Positions 25,631 to 35,517 of a DNA stretch of 64,000 nucleotides are shown here, piece by piece (position 1 is the first letter of the stretch; each line of letters begins with the position of its first letter). The translations under genes were made by a program, and so were the position numbers. The stretch covers positions 1 through 64,000 of the forward strand of contig WQXI01000005.1 of NCBI GenBank assembly GCA_009784935.1. The letters are read 5' to 3'. The notes below the pieces were generated by a model that was not told where the DNA came from, searched no databases, and was given only the letters and a program-made list of their open reading frames with translations. The stretch is from Treponema sp. Its GTDB lineage: Bacteria; Spirochaetota; Spirochaetia; Treponematales; Breznakiellaceae.

Positions 25631-27310
25631 ATGAATATCTTTTATTTTAAAAACCTAAAAATTATAACTAAATTGACAATAAGTACGCTTGTATTCCTTT
25701 TACCTCTGGGAATTATGCTGTATTCTATTATTTCTATGTCAATGGTATCGATTAATAAAGACCAAAATGAATTAAACGGAATAGATGTTTTAAGACCGGC
25801 TATAGAACTTATGCAAATTATTCCTCTATACGTCTTTAATTCACCAGACGCTGTAAATGAAGAACAGGAATCAGCCATAGAGAAAGCAAAAATTACCCTC
25901 TCTGTTTTAAAGGAAAAATACTCAAAACATTTTTCCGGCAGTGATTTTATGGCATTTCCACTATCACTAACAGAAAACTGGGAGCAATTTTCAATTTCTT
26001 CTGACCGGGATATTATTTTATGGTCATACAGACAGATAATGCATGATTTACATATATTAATCGTTTATGTAGGCGATGTTTCTGGTCTTATTACATTTGA
26101 CAGACTTTCATATTTTGCAGAATCGGCAGATAATTCTATTAATGTTCCCGTTATTGATGAACAGCAGCTTTCTTCTCTTGATCGCTTAGAGACAATTTTA
26201 AAAAATAGAATTTCTTTTTATAGATTACGCTTAATTTTATCGCTTGCTGCCGCTGTTTTTTCTGCAATAATCGCTTTTGTGATAATTTTAATTACAACTT
26301 TAAGTATAAAAAACTCAACTTTAAATCTAAGTTATTTGTTTAAACAGCTTGATAAAAATGATTTATCTGTAAGAATTGAACCAAAATACAAAGATGAATT
26401 GGGTGAATTTATTAATGCATTGAGCAGTTTTTTAATGAAGCTTAACTCTTCTTTTTCATCTGTAAACGAAAACGCTTCTATGGTTTCTCTTTCTGTTTTA
26501 GAGCTTTCTGCTTCTGCAAAAGAAATGAGCGCAACTGCCAATGAACAATCTGCAAGCGTAGCGGAAATTGTCACTACGATGGAAAGCAATAAGGATCTTT
26601 CTGCGCAGTCTGCAGAAAAAACTACAGTGGTAGCGGAACTTGCTGTTCAAACACAAGAACTCAGCAGAAGAGGTGCTGATATCCGCAATGCCAACGAAGA
26701 AATGATGCTTAATATACGCAATCAAAATACAAAAATAATTGAGATTATCAAGAATCTTACAGATATGCTTTCCAGAATCGACGAATCAATATTATTGATT
26801 GATACAATCGCAGATCATACCAAACTTATCGCGTTCAATGCAGCGCTGGAAGCTTCATCATCCGGCGAAGCCGGCATGCGTTTTTCTGTTGTCGCAGGAG
26901 AAATACGCCGCTTTGCAGATAATGTTGTAGAATCCGCTTCTGAAATAAAAGAAAAAATATCAGAATTAAACGAAGCCGCTCATATGCTTTTAACAGAAGC
27001 AAATACGGGCTCCAATATAATAGATTCCGGCTACAATAAAATGGTAGAGCAAAAAGAAGTCTTTGAAAACATAGTAGAAGTTTCTAAAAATGTCGCTGAA
27101 CATTCCCAGCAAATTTCCAGCTTAAGCAAACAGCAAGAACGCGCATCAAATCAGGTTTTTTCCGCACTAAAAGAAATTTCTGGCGGTGTTAATCAATTTG
27201 GTTCTGCCGTTAAACTGACATCTGCAACTGTTGATAAACTTAATAACATTACAAAGGATTTAAAAGAAATGCTTGCAAAGTATAACATAACAACAAGGAG
27301 AGATATATGA
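25631..27310 (+). CDS. Methyl-accepting chemotaxis-type transducer
   Basis: 559 residues: transmembrane helix at about 14-36, a helical periplasmic sensor of about 165 residues, a second helix (about 200-225), HAMP domain (KNSTLNLSYLFKQLDKNDLSVRIEPKYKDELGEFINAL) and a cytoplasmic coiled coil. The kinase-contact hairpin reads IADHTKLIAFNAALEASSSGEAGMRFSVVAGEIRRFAD, recognisable but divergent from the usual QTNLLALNAAIEAARAGE. It starts 12 bases after cheR with GAGGAATATA as ribosome-binding site. Its dedicated position suggests it serves this CheA only. Confidence 0.9.
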   Translation: MNIFYFKNLKIITKLTISTLVFLLPLGIMLYSIISMSMVSINKDQNELNGIDVLRPAIELMQIIPLYVFNSPDAVNEEQESAIEKAKITLSVLKEKYSKHFSGSDFMAFPLSLTENWEQFSISSDRDIILWSYRQIMHDLHILIVYVGDVSGLITFDRLSYFAESADNSINVPVIDEQQLSSLDRLETILKNRISFYRLRLILSLAAAVFSAIIAFVIILITTLSIKNSTLNLSYLFKQLDKNDLSVRIEPKYKDELGEFINALSSFLMKLNSSFSSVNENASMVSLSVLELSASAKEMSATANEQSASVAEIVTTMESNKDLSAQSAEKTTVVAELAVQTQELSRRGADIRNANEEMMLNIRNQNTKIIEIIKNLTDMLSRIDESILLIDTIADHTKLIAFNAALEASSSGEAGMRFSVVAGEIRRFADNVVESASEIKEKISELNEAAHMLLTEANTGSNIIDSGYNKMVEQKEVFENIVEVSKNVAEHSQQISSLSKQQERASNQVFSALKEISGGVNQFGSAVKLTSATVDKLNNITKDLKEMLAKYNITTRRDI

Positions 27311-28836
27311 TTAAGAATTCAATTAACGAAAAAATTAAAACAGAAGAATGTGACGGTGAAAAACTTATTAACAAGTTTCGTATGGGACTTGCAATTATTT
27401 ATTCTATCAGCGTTCCCGTTGTCTCTATTTTAAGAAATTCAGAAGGATATGGATTTTTTCCTGCACGCGCGTTTATTGCTTCTAATTTGTTTCTTGCATT
27501 CTCAATATTTATATTCATTTATTTAAAAAGCGCGCAAGTTCTGCACAGCAGATTTAAATATATATGCGTTATAGTTGATATGACATTAATATCATTATCA
27601 ATATGGATTGGATGTACGTATCTAGAAATCGCTCCGCCTATACCGCTGCTTTCGATCTGGACATTGTTTTATTTTGTTCTTATTATGCTTGGAGCTTTTA
27701 GATACAGCGTAAGATGCGCGTTCTTCTCCGGTATATTTGCAGGTATATGTTATTTTATAGTTATTATTGCTAATGCCGGAGCGATAGATCTTCCTTATTT
27801 CTTTATTCTCGAAACCAGCCAAATACCTGTAAGGTTTCCTGTTTACAATGAAGTATTCAGGGTAATCGGCCTTATGGTTGCCGGCATAATTACAGGAATG
27901 GCATGCAAACGTCATCTTGTTCTCTTTAGTAATATGATAGAATCTCAAGCTTCGGAAGCCGCTACTGCTTCTAAAACAGTAGAACAAACGAGAGGCATGG
28001 CAGAAGTAATTCAAAAATCAACAGATGAAATTTTTATGTCTTCTAAAGATATTTTTTCTACTGCAAATAATCAAGCAGCCAGCGTTCAGGAAATTGAAGC
28101 TACAATAAACGAAAATACAAAAATTGCTTACGAAATTGCAGATAAAACTTCCAGCGTTGCGACAATAGCGTCAAGAATGGAAACTGATGTTATTCACGGG
28201 TTTTCTGTACTTGAGCGCAATGTCGGTCAGTTTGAAGATATTAAAAATAAAAATAACGGCGTTATAGCGGGAATTATTTCGCTTGGAAATAAAATTATTA
28301 AAATCCGCGATATTGTAAAAAATATTAATACAATTACGGATCAAACAAAAGTAATTGCATTTAACGCCGCTTTAGAAGCCGCCAGCGCAGGAGACAGGGG
28401 CAAACGGTTTGCAGTAGTTGCAAGCGAAGTAAACCGCCTTGCTGATGATATTTCTTCATTAACTAAGCAAATAAGAGAACACGTAGAAGAGATTCAAAAT
28501 TCTTCTTCTTCTTTAATAATTTCCAGCGAAGAAAGCGCTGATAAAATTACAGAAGGCAATAATTTAATCAGAGAGCTGGAAGACATATTCAGGGAAATAC
28601 GTTCCGGAGCGGAGATAACTTCCAATCAAGCTCAGACAATTACAGTTTCTACGCAAAAGCAGCTAAAATCTACAGAACAAATAAATACTGCAATTGCGGA
28701 TATCTCAAGAGGACTTGCAAACTTTATTCAGTCAACAAGAGTAGCTACATCATCCGCGGAAGACCTTACTCAATTGACACAGCAATTGGGCGAACTCTTG
28801 ACAATTAAAGACAGTGAATCAGATGGCAATAGATAA
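27307..28836 (+). CDS. Transducer with six-helix membrane sensor
   Basis: 509 residues. The first 205 residues form about six hydrophobic helices with only short loops and no periplasmic domain, then a methyl-accepting signalling coiled coil with hairpin TDQTKVIAFNAALEAASAGDRGKRFAVVASEVNRLADD. No HAMP domain is evident. Such membrane-embedded sensors usually detect signals within or at the membrane (lipophilic ligand, ion or energy state). It overlaps the previous transducer by 4 bases and CheA by 23 bases. Confidence 0.85.
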   Translation: MIKNSINEKIKTEECDGEKLINKFRMGLAIIYSISVPVVSILRNSEGYGFFPARAFIASNLFLAFSIFIFIYLKSAQVLHSRFKYICVIVDMTLISLSIWIGCTYLEIAPPIPLLSIWTLFYFVLIMLGAFRYSVRCAFFSGIFAGICYFIVIIANAGAIDLPYFFILETSQIPVRFPVYNEVFRVIGLMVAGIITGMACKRHLVLFSNMIESQASEAATASKTVEQTRGMAEVIQKSTDEIFMSSKDIFSTANNQAASVQEIEATINENTKIAYEIADKTSSVATIASRMETDVIHGFSVLERNVGQFEDIKNKNNGVIAGIISLGNKIIKIRDIVKNINTITDQTKVIAFNAALEAASAGDRGKRFAVVASEVNRLADDISSLTKQIREHVEEIQNSSSSLIISSEESADKITEGNNLIRELEDIFREIRSGAEITSNQAQTITVSTQKQLKSTEQINTAIADISRGLANFIQSTRVATSSAEDLTQLTQQLGELLTIKDSESDGNR

Positions 28837-31015
28837 AGAAAAATATATTAGTAAATATATTGAAGAAGGGCTGGAAAACTTAGCCCTTGCGGAAACTCTT
28901 GTTTTTGACATTAAAGAAGGAGTCTCTGTAAGCGATGATCTTGCTACTCTGCTGCGGGCGCTTCATACTCTAAAAGGTTCATCGCGAATGCTTGGATTTA
29001 AAAAAATAGAAGAGCTAAGTCATTCATTAGAAAGCATTTTTGTAGCTTTAAGGGAACAGCGGATAGGATTATCAGAAAATGCCGTTAAATTAGTTTTATC
29101 ATCATTTGATTTATTAAAAAAAGGTATTTTAGCGATTAAACAAATAAAAAATGATTCTATCGATATCGATGAATATTTAACAAATATTTCTCTGCTTGTT
29201 TCTAACGATGATTTTATTATCCCCTCTATTAATGACGATACTGTAGAAAATCTTCTTCCTATTGACGCTGTCAGCAGTACTTCTGGTAATATCAATACAG
29301 AAAAACGCAAAGATTCAAAAACTGATACTATCCGTATTTCTCTTGATAAAATTGACGATATCATAAAAAGCATTGCTTCGCTTCAATCTCTCGAAATTTC
29401 CGCAAAAAGTATTTCTGTAAACAGTTCTGAGATTGTAAAATTAATGAAAAGCTTTATAAAACATTCAAAAGAAAACAATAAACATGACTTTTCTTCTGTT
29501 TCTAATTTAAGAAAACTAGAACGTTTATTAGAAAGACTTAATTCTTCATTAAAAAATTATTCTATAGATACAGGTAATGCAATAAGAAGCGCTTATGACA
29601 GCGTAATATCTCTGCGAACTCTTCCTATTTCTACAATTTTTGATAATTATCCGCGTTATGTTTATCAGTTATCGGAAGAACTTGGCAAAAAAGTTCAGCT
29701 CTCAATAGAAGGCAAAGAAAACGAAATAGATAAAAATATAATAGAAGCAATGTCCGACGTTTTTTTACATATGGTGCGCAATGCGGTAGATCATGGCCTT
29801 GAATCGCCAAGAGAACGAAGAGCAGCCGCAAAAAATGAAATAGGAAAACTTTCTATCACTTGTTCGCGCGAAAGCGGCAGTATGAAAATAATTATAGCCG
29901 ATGACGGAAGAGGCATAGATACGGAAAAAATAAGGCAAAAGGCGGTAAAAGAAGGACTTATCGCAGAAGCTGCAGCGGCAAATCTTACTAAAGAAGAACT
30001 TACTAATTTTATTTTTCAGAGGGGATTCTCTACAAGCGGAAAAACGGACAGCGTTTCCGGAAGAGGCGTAGGAATGGATGTTGTCAGGGAAACTGTAGAG
30101 TCTTTAAAGGGCAGTATCATTGTAGAAAGTTTTTATAAAGAAGGCACCACTTTTACTATAATGGTTCCGCTTTCTATCGCCGCACTTATGGGCTTTCCTG
30201 TTGAATGCTCAGGGATTAAATTTATTATACCTGCTAACTTTGTTGATAATATTTTATTAATAAATAAAGAAAATATCTTAATGATTGTAGATCGCCCTGA
30301 GATTAAATATAATGATCGCTTAATAAAGCTTTATTATTTAAGCCAAATATTAAATATTAAAACTGATACTGTTAATACGTCTGATGTTTTTTTTGTAGTT
30401 ATTATCCGCTCCTATGATGATATTGCCGCTCTCGCCGTAGATAATATAGATAGCATGAAATCTGTAATCCTAAAAACAATGCCTGCTTTTATGGAAAACA
30501 TGAGTATATTTTCGGGCATTGTACTTAACGAAGATTATGATATGGTAAGCGTTTTGCATATACCTACTGTTTTAAAAATGGCTAAAAAAATTAAGTCTAT
30601 TGATATTAAAAAAAGAAATATAGAATACGAAAAATTAAGAAAAACAATTCTTGTTGTTGATGATTCACTGCCGGTTAGGGAAATTGAAGCTGAAATATTA
30701 TCATCAGAAGGATATGCCGTAGATACAGCTTCTGACGGAGCGCAGGGTTTAAAAGCGATGAAGCAGAAACATTACGATTTAATCTGTACAGATCTTAATA
30801 TGCCTGTTATGGACGGCTTTATGTTTATAGAAAATATAAAAAAGAACGAAGAGTTTTCTAAAATTCCGATTGTTGTTGTTTCTTCCAACGAAAATGAAGA
30901 AGACCAAAACCGCGCATTTAAGCTCGGTGTTTCTAAATATATAATAAAAAATTCTTTTAATAATCAGAATCTTTTGGATGTTGTAAATGAACTTATCGGG
31001 GCAGTAAATGACTGA
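28814..31015 (+). CDS. cheA: Hybrid histidine kinase CheA with C-terminal receiver
   Basis: 733 residues in the order Hpt (phosphorylatable His51 in LRALHTLKGSSRM), dimerisation/H-like region, HATPase (HMVRNAVDHGLESPRERR, ADDGRGID, GFSTSGKTDSVSGRGVGMDVV), CheW-like regulatory domain, and a receiver (ILVVDDSLPVR, Asp660 in CTDLNMPVMDG, Lys in YIIKNSF). No P2-type domain is obvious. Receiver-fused CheA is typical of FrzE-like and alternative-function systems and may act as a phosphate sink. The start may be Met1 or Met4 (28823). Overlaps the cyclase gene by 8 bases. Confidence 0.93.
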   Translation: MNQMAIDKEKYISKYIEEGLENLALAETLVFDIKEGVSVSDDLATLLRALHTLKGSSRMLGFKKIEELSHSLESIFVALREQRIGLSENAVKLVLSSFDLLKKGILAIKQIKNDSIDIDEYLTNISLLVSNDDFIIPSINDDTVENLLPIDAVSSTSGNINTEKRKDSKTDTIRISLDKIDDIIKSIASLQSLEISAKSISVNSSEIVKLMKSFIKHSKENNKHDFSSVSNLRKLERLLERLNSSLKNYSIDTGNAIRSAYDSVISLRTLPISTIFDNYPRYVYQLSEELGKKVQLSIEGKENEIDKNIIEAMSDVFLHMVRNAVDHGLESPRERRAAAKNEIGKLSITCSRESGSMKIIIADDGRGIDTEKIRQKAVKEGLIAEAAAANLTKEELTNFIFQRGFSTSGKTDSVSGRGVGMDVVRETVESLKGSIIVESFYKEGTTFTIMVPLSIAALMGFPVECSGIKFIIPANFVDNILLINKENILMIVDRPEIKYNDRLIKLYYLSQILNIKTDTVNTSDVFFVVIIRSYDDIAALAVDNIDSMKSVILKTMPAFMENMSIFSGIVLNEDYDMVSVLHIPTVLKMAKKIKSIDIKKRNIEYEKLRKTILVVDDSLPVREIEAEILSSEGYAVDTASDGAQGLKAMKQKHYDLICTDLNMPVMDGFMFIENIKKNEEFSKIPIVVVSSNENEEDQNRAFKLGVSKYIIKNSFNNQNLLDVVNELIGAVND

Positions 31016-32903
31016 ACAAAAACGCATTTTAATTATGGAAGACTCGTGCTTTTTTGCTGATATGCTTATAAACGCGTTTGATTCGTCTATTTATAAAATA
31101 GAAAGAGCTGTAAACGGCTTTGAAGGCATAAAAAAAACATATTCATTTTTGCCTCATTTGATAATTACAGATATAGAAATGCCTCTTTTTAAGGGATATC
31201 AGGTTACCCGTCTTTTAAAATCAAGAAAAAATACAAAAACAATTCCTATTATAATGTTTACAGCTCTTGATGAAAAAAAAGACAGATTTTGGGGAAGCCA
31301 AGCCGGGGCTGATTATTACATAGAAAAAACTCCTGATAATCTGGAACCGCTAAAAAACGCCGTAAATGAAATTTTATCTTCATCAATAGATATAGATTTT
31401 GCTTCTATAGAAAAAGAAAGCAGAAAAATTAATGATGATTCTATTATAGAAATAGTTAACAACCTTCTTGATAATAAGCTTTATCAGATGACAATTATCG
31501 GTCTTTTGACAGAGCTTTCTAATAGAGTTCATTCCATGGAAATGGTAGCTAACGGTATATTTGAACTGCTTCATAATGTCTGCGAAGCGGAGATAGCTGC
31601 ATTAATGATCCGAGGCAGCAACAGAATTATGTATACTTATAATATGAATTTTGCAGGATTCTCAAAGGAGAATACAGAATTATTTAACGAAATCTGCGCT
31701 GCTGATTTTAACAGTCTTTTTCCGGAATTTGATTTTACATCCAAAGTAGAAAAAGTTTTTTTAAACGAAGGAACTAATACGCAAAAAGCGGTTTCTTATA
31801 TTTCTATACCGCTTATAATAGGCGGAGAAGTGTTCGCTTCCATACATATCGCAAATACAATAAACGATTATTTTACTCCTGCTGTTATGGAAAACATTAA
31901 TGTATTTACAGCTTCTGCAGCTCCGGTAATTTCTAATGCTCTGACAATGACAGAAATGTCTAATCTTCAGAAAAATACTCGCGCTGCTTTTGCCAGGTAT
32001 GTTCCGCCGGATGTAATGGATGACATAATTAACGAGACCATTAGAATGACCCAAGCAAGCGAAAACCGGAATGTTTCTGTTTTATTCAGCGATATAAGGG
32101 ATTTTACAGATATCTCGGAGAGTTCAAATGCTCAAAATGTTGTCGAATTTTTAAACACTTATTTTGCTAAAATGGGAAGCGAAATTATCTCAGAAAACGG
32201 ACATATTGATAAATTTATCGGAGACGCTATAATGGCGGTTTTCGGCGCGTTTCAAACCTTAGAAAATTCTCCTGCAAATGCTATAAGAGCGGCTGTAAAA
32301 ATGCTTGCCGCTATGGACACTATTAATAATAACGAAACTGTGCTCTCCAGAAAAAAAATAGAAATTGGCATTGGAATTAACTGCGGAGAATGTATTCTGG
32401 GAAATATCGGCTTTAAAAACAAAATGGATTATACAATAATCGGCGACACTGTTAATATCGCTTCCCGCCTTGAAAGTCTTTCTAAATATTATAAACATCC
32501 GCTTATTGTTTCTGAATCTGTTTATGAAGCTGCAAAAGAAAAATTCCTTTTTCGTAAAATAGATAATGTCCGCGTAAAAGGAAAAGAAAAACCGGTAGGT
32601 ATTTATGCAGTTTATTCCGGTTTTTTTGGGGCAGAAAGTAAAAAATTACGTTCCGGCGATACGGCTGATATTTTGACTGTTCCAAGCCTTTTAATAAACA
32701 GGGAAACTCTGGTAAATTATAATAACGGGCTTAGAGTTTTTTATATGCGAGAATGGAAACTTGCGCAAGATTACTTTTCAAAAGCTTTAGAAACACAGAA
32801 TGATGATTATCTTTCTAAAATTTATTTTGAACGAGCGCAAGAATACGAAAAATCACCACCGGGCGACGACTGGGACGGTGTAATTATCTTTTTAAGAAAA
32901 TAA
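31008..32903 (+). CDS. Receiver-GAF-class III nucleotide cyclase
   Basis: 631 residues: receiver (residues 1-125, Asp55 in IITDIEMPLF), a GAF-like sensor (about 165-320) and a class III cyclase domain (about 345-545). The cyclase has both metal-binding aspartates (LFSDIRDFTD and the later FIGDAIMAVFG), transition-state residues in GDTVNIASRLESL and IGIGINCGECILGNIG. Lys in HIDKFIGD and Asp in MDYTIIGD suit adenine selection, so cAMP is the likely product. A C-terminal helical tail of about 80 residues resembles a TPR pair. It is the only output protein in the cluster and is presumably phosphorylated by the upstream CheA. Confidence 0.9.
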   Translation: MTEQKRILIMEDSCFFADMLINAFDSSIYKIERAVNGFEGIKKTYSFLPHLIITDIEMPLFKGYQVTRLLKSRKNTKTIPIIMFTALDEKKDRFWGSQAGADYYIEKTPDNLEPLKNAVNEILSSSIDIDFASIEKESRKINDDSIIEIVNNLLDNKLYQMTIIGLLTELSNRVHSMEMVANGIFELLHNVCEAEIAALMIRGSNRIMYTYNMNFAGFSKENTELFNEICAADFNSLFPEFDFTSKVEKVFLNEGTNTQKAVSYISIPLIIGGEVFASIHIANTINDYFTPAVMENINVFTASAAPVISNALTMTEMSNLQKNTRAAFARYVPPDVMDDIINETIRMTQASENRNVSVLFSDIRDFTDISESSNAQNVVEFLNTYFAKMGSEIISENGHIDKFIGDAIMAVFGAFQTLENSPANAIRAAVKMLAAMDTINNNETVLSRKKIEIGIGINCGECILGNIGFKNKMDYTIIGDTVNIASRLESLSKYYKHPLIVSESVYEAAKEKFLFRKIDNVRVKGKEKPVGIYAVYSGFFGAESKKLRSGDTADILTVPSLLINRETLVNYNNGLRVFYMREWKLAQDYFSKALETQNDDYLSKIYFERAQEYEKSPPGDDWDGVIIFLRK

Positions 32904-32908
32904 ATATA

Positions 32909-35503
32909 ATGCAGAAATTAAATATATTTTTTTTTATAACACTATTTTTTCTTGCAGTATCCCCTCTTTTTGCGAGAGAAGTAACAATATTTGTTATAGA
33001 TTCTGACCTTGAACTCCCGCTAGAAGGGGCCGTTATACGCACAAGGGACGGAAACGAATATATCTGCGACAATGAAGGAAAAGCTCTTATAGAAGCGCCT
33101 GCTAACAGGCAGTTAATTGTTCAAGCGTTTTATCCCGGATATGAAACCGGCATTATTTCGATTCCTGTTTCCGGCAGTTCATTTACAATACATCTTAGAT
33201 TATCGGGAGTTTTACAAGGAAGAGAACTTGTACTGGAAGCTCCAAGACCGGGTTCTAACGAATCAAGAACAGGCAGAAGTATCGCGTTAGGTTCCAGAGA
33301 AATTTCTCAAACAGCAGAAATCGGCATTGTAGAAGATGTAATGAATACTATTAAACTTCTTCCCGGTGTAAATTATTCCGGTACCTTTAACGCCCAGCCG
33401 AGTATCCGGGGAGGTTACCCCGGAGATATGGGCGCGTCAATGGACGGTTTTTTTATCAGCAATCCTTATTTTTGGGGAGGAGGATTTTCTATTTTTGATC
33501 CTCGAATGGTGCAAAGCGCTCAGCTCTCTCATGGAGTTTTTTCTACGCGTTACGGTCATACGATTTCCGGTCTTTTAGAAATAACAACACGCTCTCCTTC
33601 TCCGACAGAAATATTATTTGATTTTGGTTTTAATACAAGCATGGCAAGTTTTAGCCTTTCATTGCCTTTGTTCGGCAAGGGAGGTATATTATTTACAGGA
33701 AGAGTTACTTATTATGATCCTGTTATTGCTTTAGCAAAAGAACTTTCTCCCTATATACCTGATTTATCAAGAGTAAATTATATCCGTCAAGCTCCGTTTA
33801 TAAGAACAGTTACTGCTAACGGTAATTACAGATTTACCGATAATCTTGAATTAATTTCTACTTTTTTCTTTGGGGTTGACGGAGTCGGCGTATTTTTTGC
33901 TAACCCAAGTTCTGATCCTAATGTTAATGATTCATCTGTTGATTTTGATTTTACTAATTATCAAGGATTTTTAACATCTTCTTTACTATGGAATCCAAGA
34001 CCTGATATGCTTTTAAAAGTTACTTTAGGAGCTGGATACGAAGATAGAATCATATACGGAGAAATGGATTATAATTTAAGAAACAGATATTTTTCTTCTG
34101 ATTTCTCAAATAATCCAAATTACAGCACTTTAATTCCTCTTTTAACTAATCCTTATAATTTTTATGAATACAGCCTTATTGACCAAACCGATTCTCATTT
34201 TAATTTGCAGGGAAGAATCGATCTTGACTGGGAAATTTCAAATAATTTTTTATTATCTGCAGGGATTCAGGAAATGTTTAACTGGCACAGCTCCAAAGGC
34301 GACCAGCGTGTAACAAATGAAACACTTTTTCAGAATCTATCTTTGGTAAATCAGAGTTTTCTTAAAATTATGTATCCTTCTATCAGTGAGTCTGTATGGA
34401 ACTATGTAAGAATCGCAGTGCCTATTCATTATTCTCCGGATACAAATAATTATTTATTTACTACATCCGCTTATATACTCTGCGAATATGATTCTGAAAA
34501 CCGTCTAAAAGCAGAGCTTGGGCTCCGCCTCGACCATTTTTACCTAACAGGAAGCGGTTTCTCTTTATCAAGTGATCCGGTTCTAAATCCAAGACTCAAT
34601 ATAGATTTTAACATCGCAAAAGATTTTTGGATTTTTAAATCGATTGATATTTCTGCAGGAACAGGGCTTTTTTCTTCTATAAACGATAATATAATTGCTG
34701 CAGAAGAAAGGTACAACATAAACAGAATAAAGCCCAACAGATCGTGGACTTCTATCCTTGGGTTAAGGCTTGAATTTCCTGAATCACTTTATTTAAACAT
34801 CGAAGGTTACTATAAATATGTCTTTGACAGAATGTATATTCCATTAGCACTAACAATTGATAATCTTGATATTCTTCCAAACTTTGACGGTGAAGGAATT
34901 GTATGGGGCATAGATGTTATGCTTCATAAAGTGCAGTCACGTTTTATTGACGGCTGGCTCTCTTATTCATTTAATTGGACAAAGTACCGTGATCCTGCCG
35001 GCAGATACGGAGGAAGAGGGCTTTCCGGCGGCAATCGCGGCGATTCATGGTATTTTCCCGCTTTTCATAGGTTTCACAACCTTAATCTTGTTGTAAATAT
35101 AAAACCCGCTTTAAATATGAATTTTTATATTCGATTTGGTCTTGCTTCGGGGGTCCCCCTGCCGCGCAGATATGGTGACGCTCCTCAAAGTTATCCTGTC
35201 TTACTTTTAGATCAGAATAAATTTATAGAAAAGTTTTATTGGCCGTCATATATTGATGACTCTAACCGTACTACTTTTTCTCTGCCTCTCGATTTTAAAT
35301 TTTCTATTTATGGAAGCAATAGAAACGGGAAAACAAGATACGAAATTTACGCGGCTGTAGAAAATATTTTGGCTTTTGTTTATACAGCGCAGGGAAACAC
35401 AAGATTTAATCCATATTCTGGACAAATTGATTCCGGCAATAGTTCTGCTAATTATGAGATTCCAATGCCTATACCGTCATTTGGGTTTAAATTCAGTTAT
35501 TAA
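32909..35503 (+). CDS. TonB-dependent outer-membrane receptor
   Basis: 864 residues: signal peptide (FFFITLFFLAVSPLFA), carboxypeptidase-regulatory-like beta domain (about 25-105; EGAVIRTRDGNEY), plug domain (about 130-240; NTIKLLPGVNYSGTFNAQPSIRGGYPGDM, DGFFISNPYFWGGG, SGLLEITTRS) and a C-terminal beta-barrel with alternating aromatic strands ending in FGFKFSY, the terminal Phe/Tyr pattern of outer-membrane barrels. It imports a large or scarce ligand using energy from the ExbB-ExbD-TonB genes that follow. It begins 5 bases after the cyclase stop. Ligand unknown; an SusC-type partner lipoprotein is possible. Confidence 0.88.
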   Translation: MQKLNIFFFITLFFLAVSPLFAREVTIFVIDSDLELPLEGAVIRTRDGNEYICDNEGKALIEAPANRQLIVQAFYPGYETGIISIPVSGSSFTIHLRLSGVLQGRELVLEAPRPGSNESRTGRSIALGSREISQTAEIGIVEDVMNTIKLLPGVNYSGTFNAQPSIRGGYPGDMGASMDGFFISNPYFWGGGFSIFDPRMVQSAQLSHGVFSTRYGHTISGLLEITTRSPSPTEILFDFGFNTSMASFSLSLPLFGKGGILFTGRVTYYDPVIALAKELSPYIPDLSRVNYIRQAPFIRTVTANGNYRFTDNLELISTFFFGVDGVGVFFANPSSDPNVNDSSVDFDFTNYQGFLTSSLLWNPRPDMLLKVTLGAGYEDRIIYGEMDYNLRNRYFSSDFSNNPNYSTLIPLLTNPYNFYEYSLIDQTDSHFNLQGRIDLDWEISNNFLLSAGIQEMFNWHSSKGDQRVTNETLFQNLSLVNQSFLKIMYPSISESVWNYVRIAVPIHYSPDTNNYLFTTSAYILCEYDSENRLKAELGLRLDHFYLTGSGFSLSSDPVLNPRLNIDFNIAKDFWIFKSIDISAGTGLFSSINDNIIAAEERYNINRIKPNRSWTSILGLRLEFPESLYLNIEGYYKYVFDRMYIPLALTIDNLDILPNFDGEGIVWGIDVMLHKVQSRFIDGWLSYSFNWTKYRDPAGRYGGRGLSGGNRGDSWYFPAFHRFHNLNLVVNIKPALNMNFYIRFGLASGVPLPRRYGDAPQSYPVLLLDQNKFIEKFYWPSYIDDSNRTTFSLPLDFKFSIYGSNRNGKTRYEIYAAVENILAFVYTAQGNTRFNPYSGQIDSGNSSANYEIPMPIPSFGFKFSY

Positions 35504-35517
35504 ATTAAGGAGAACTA

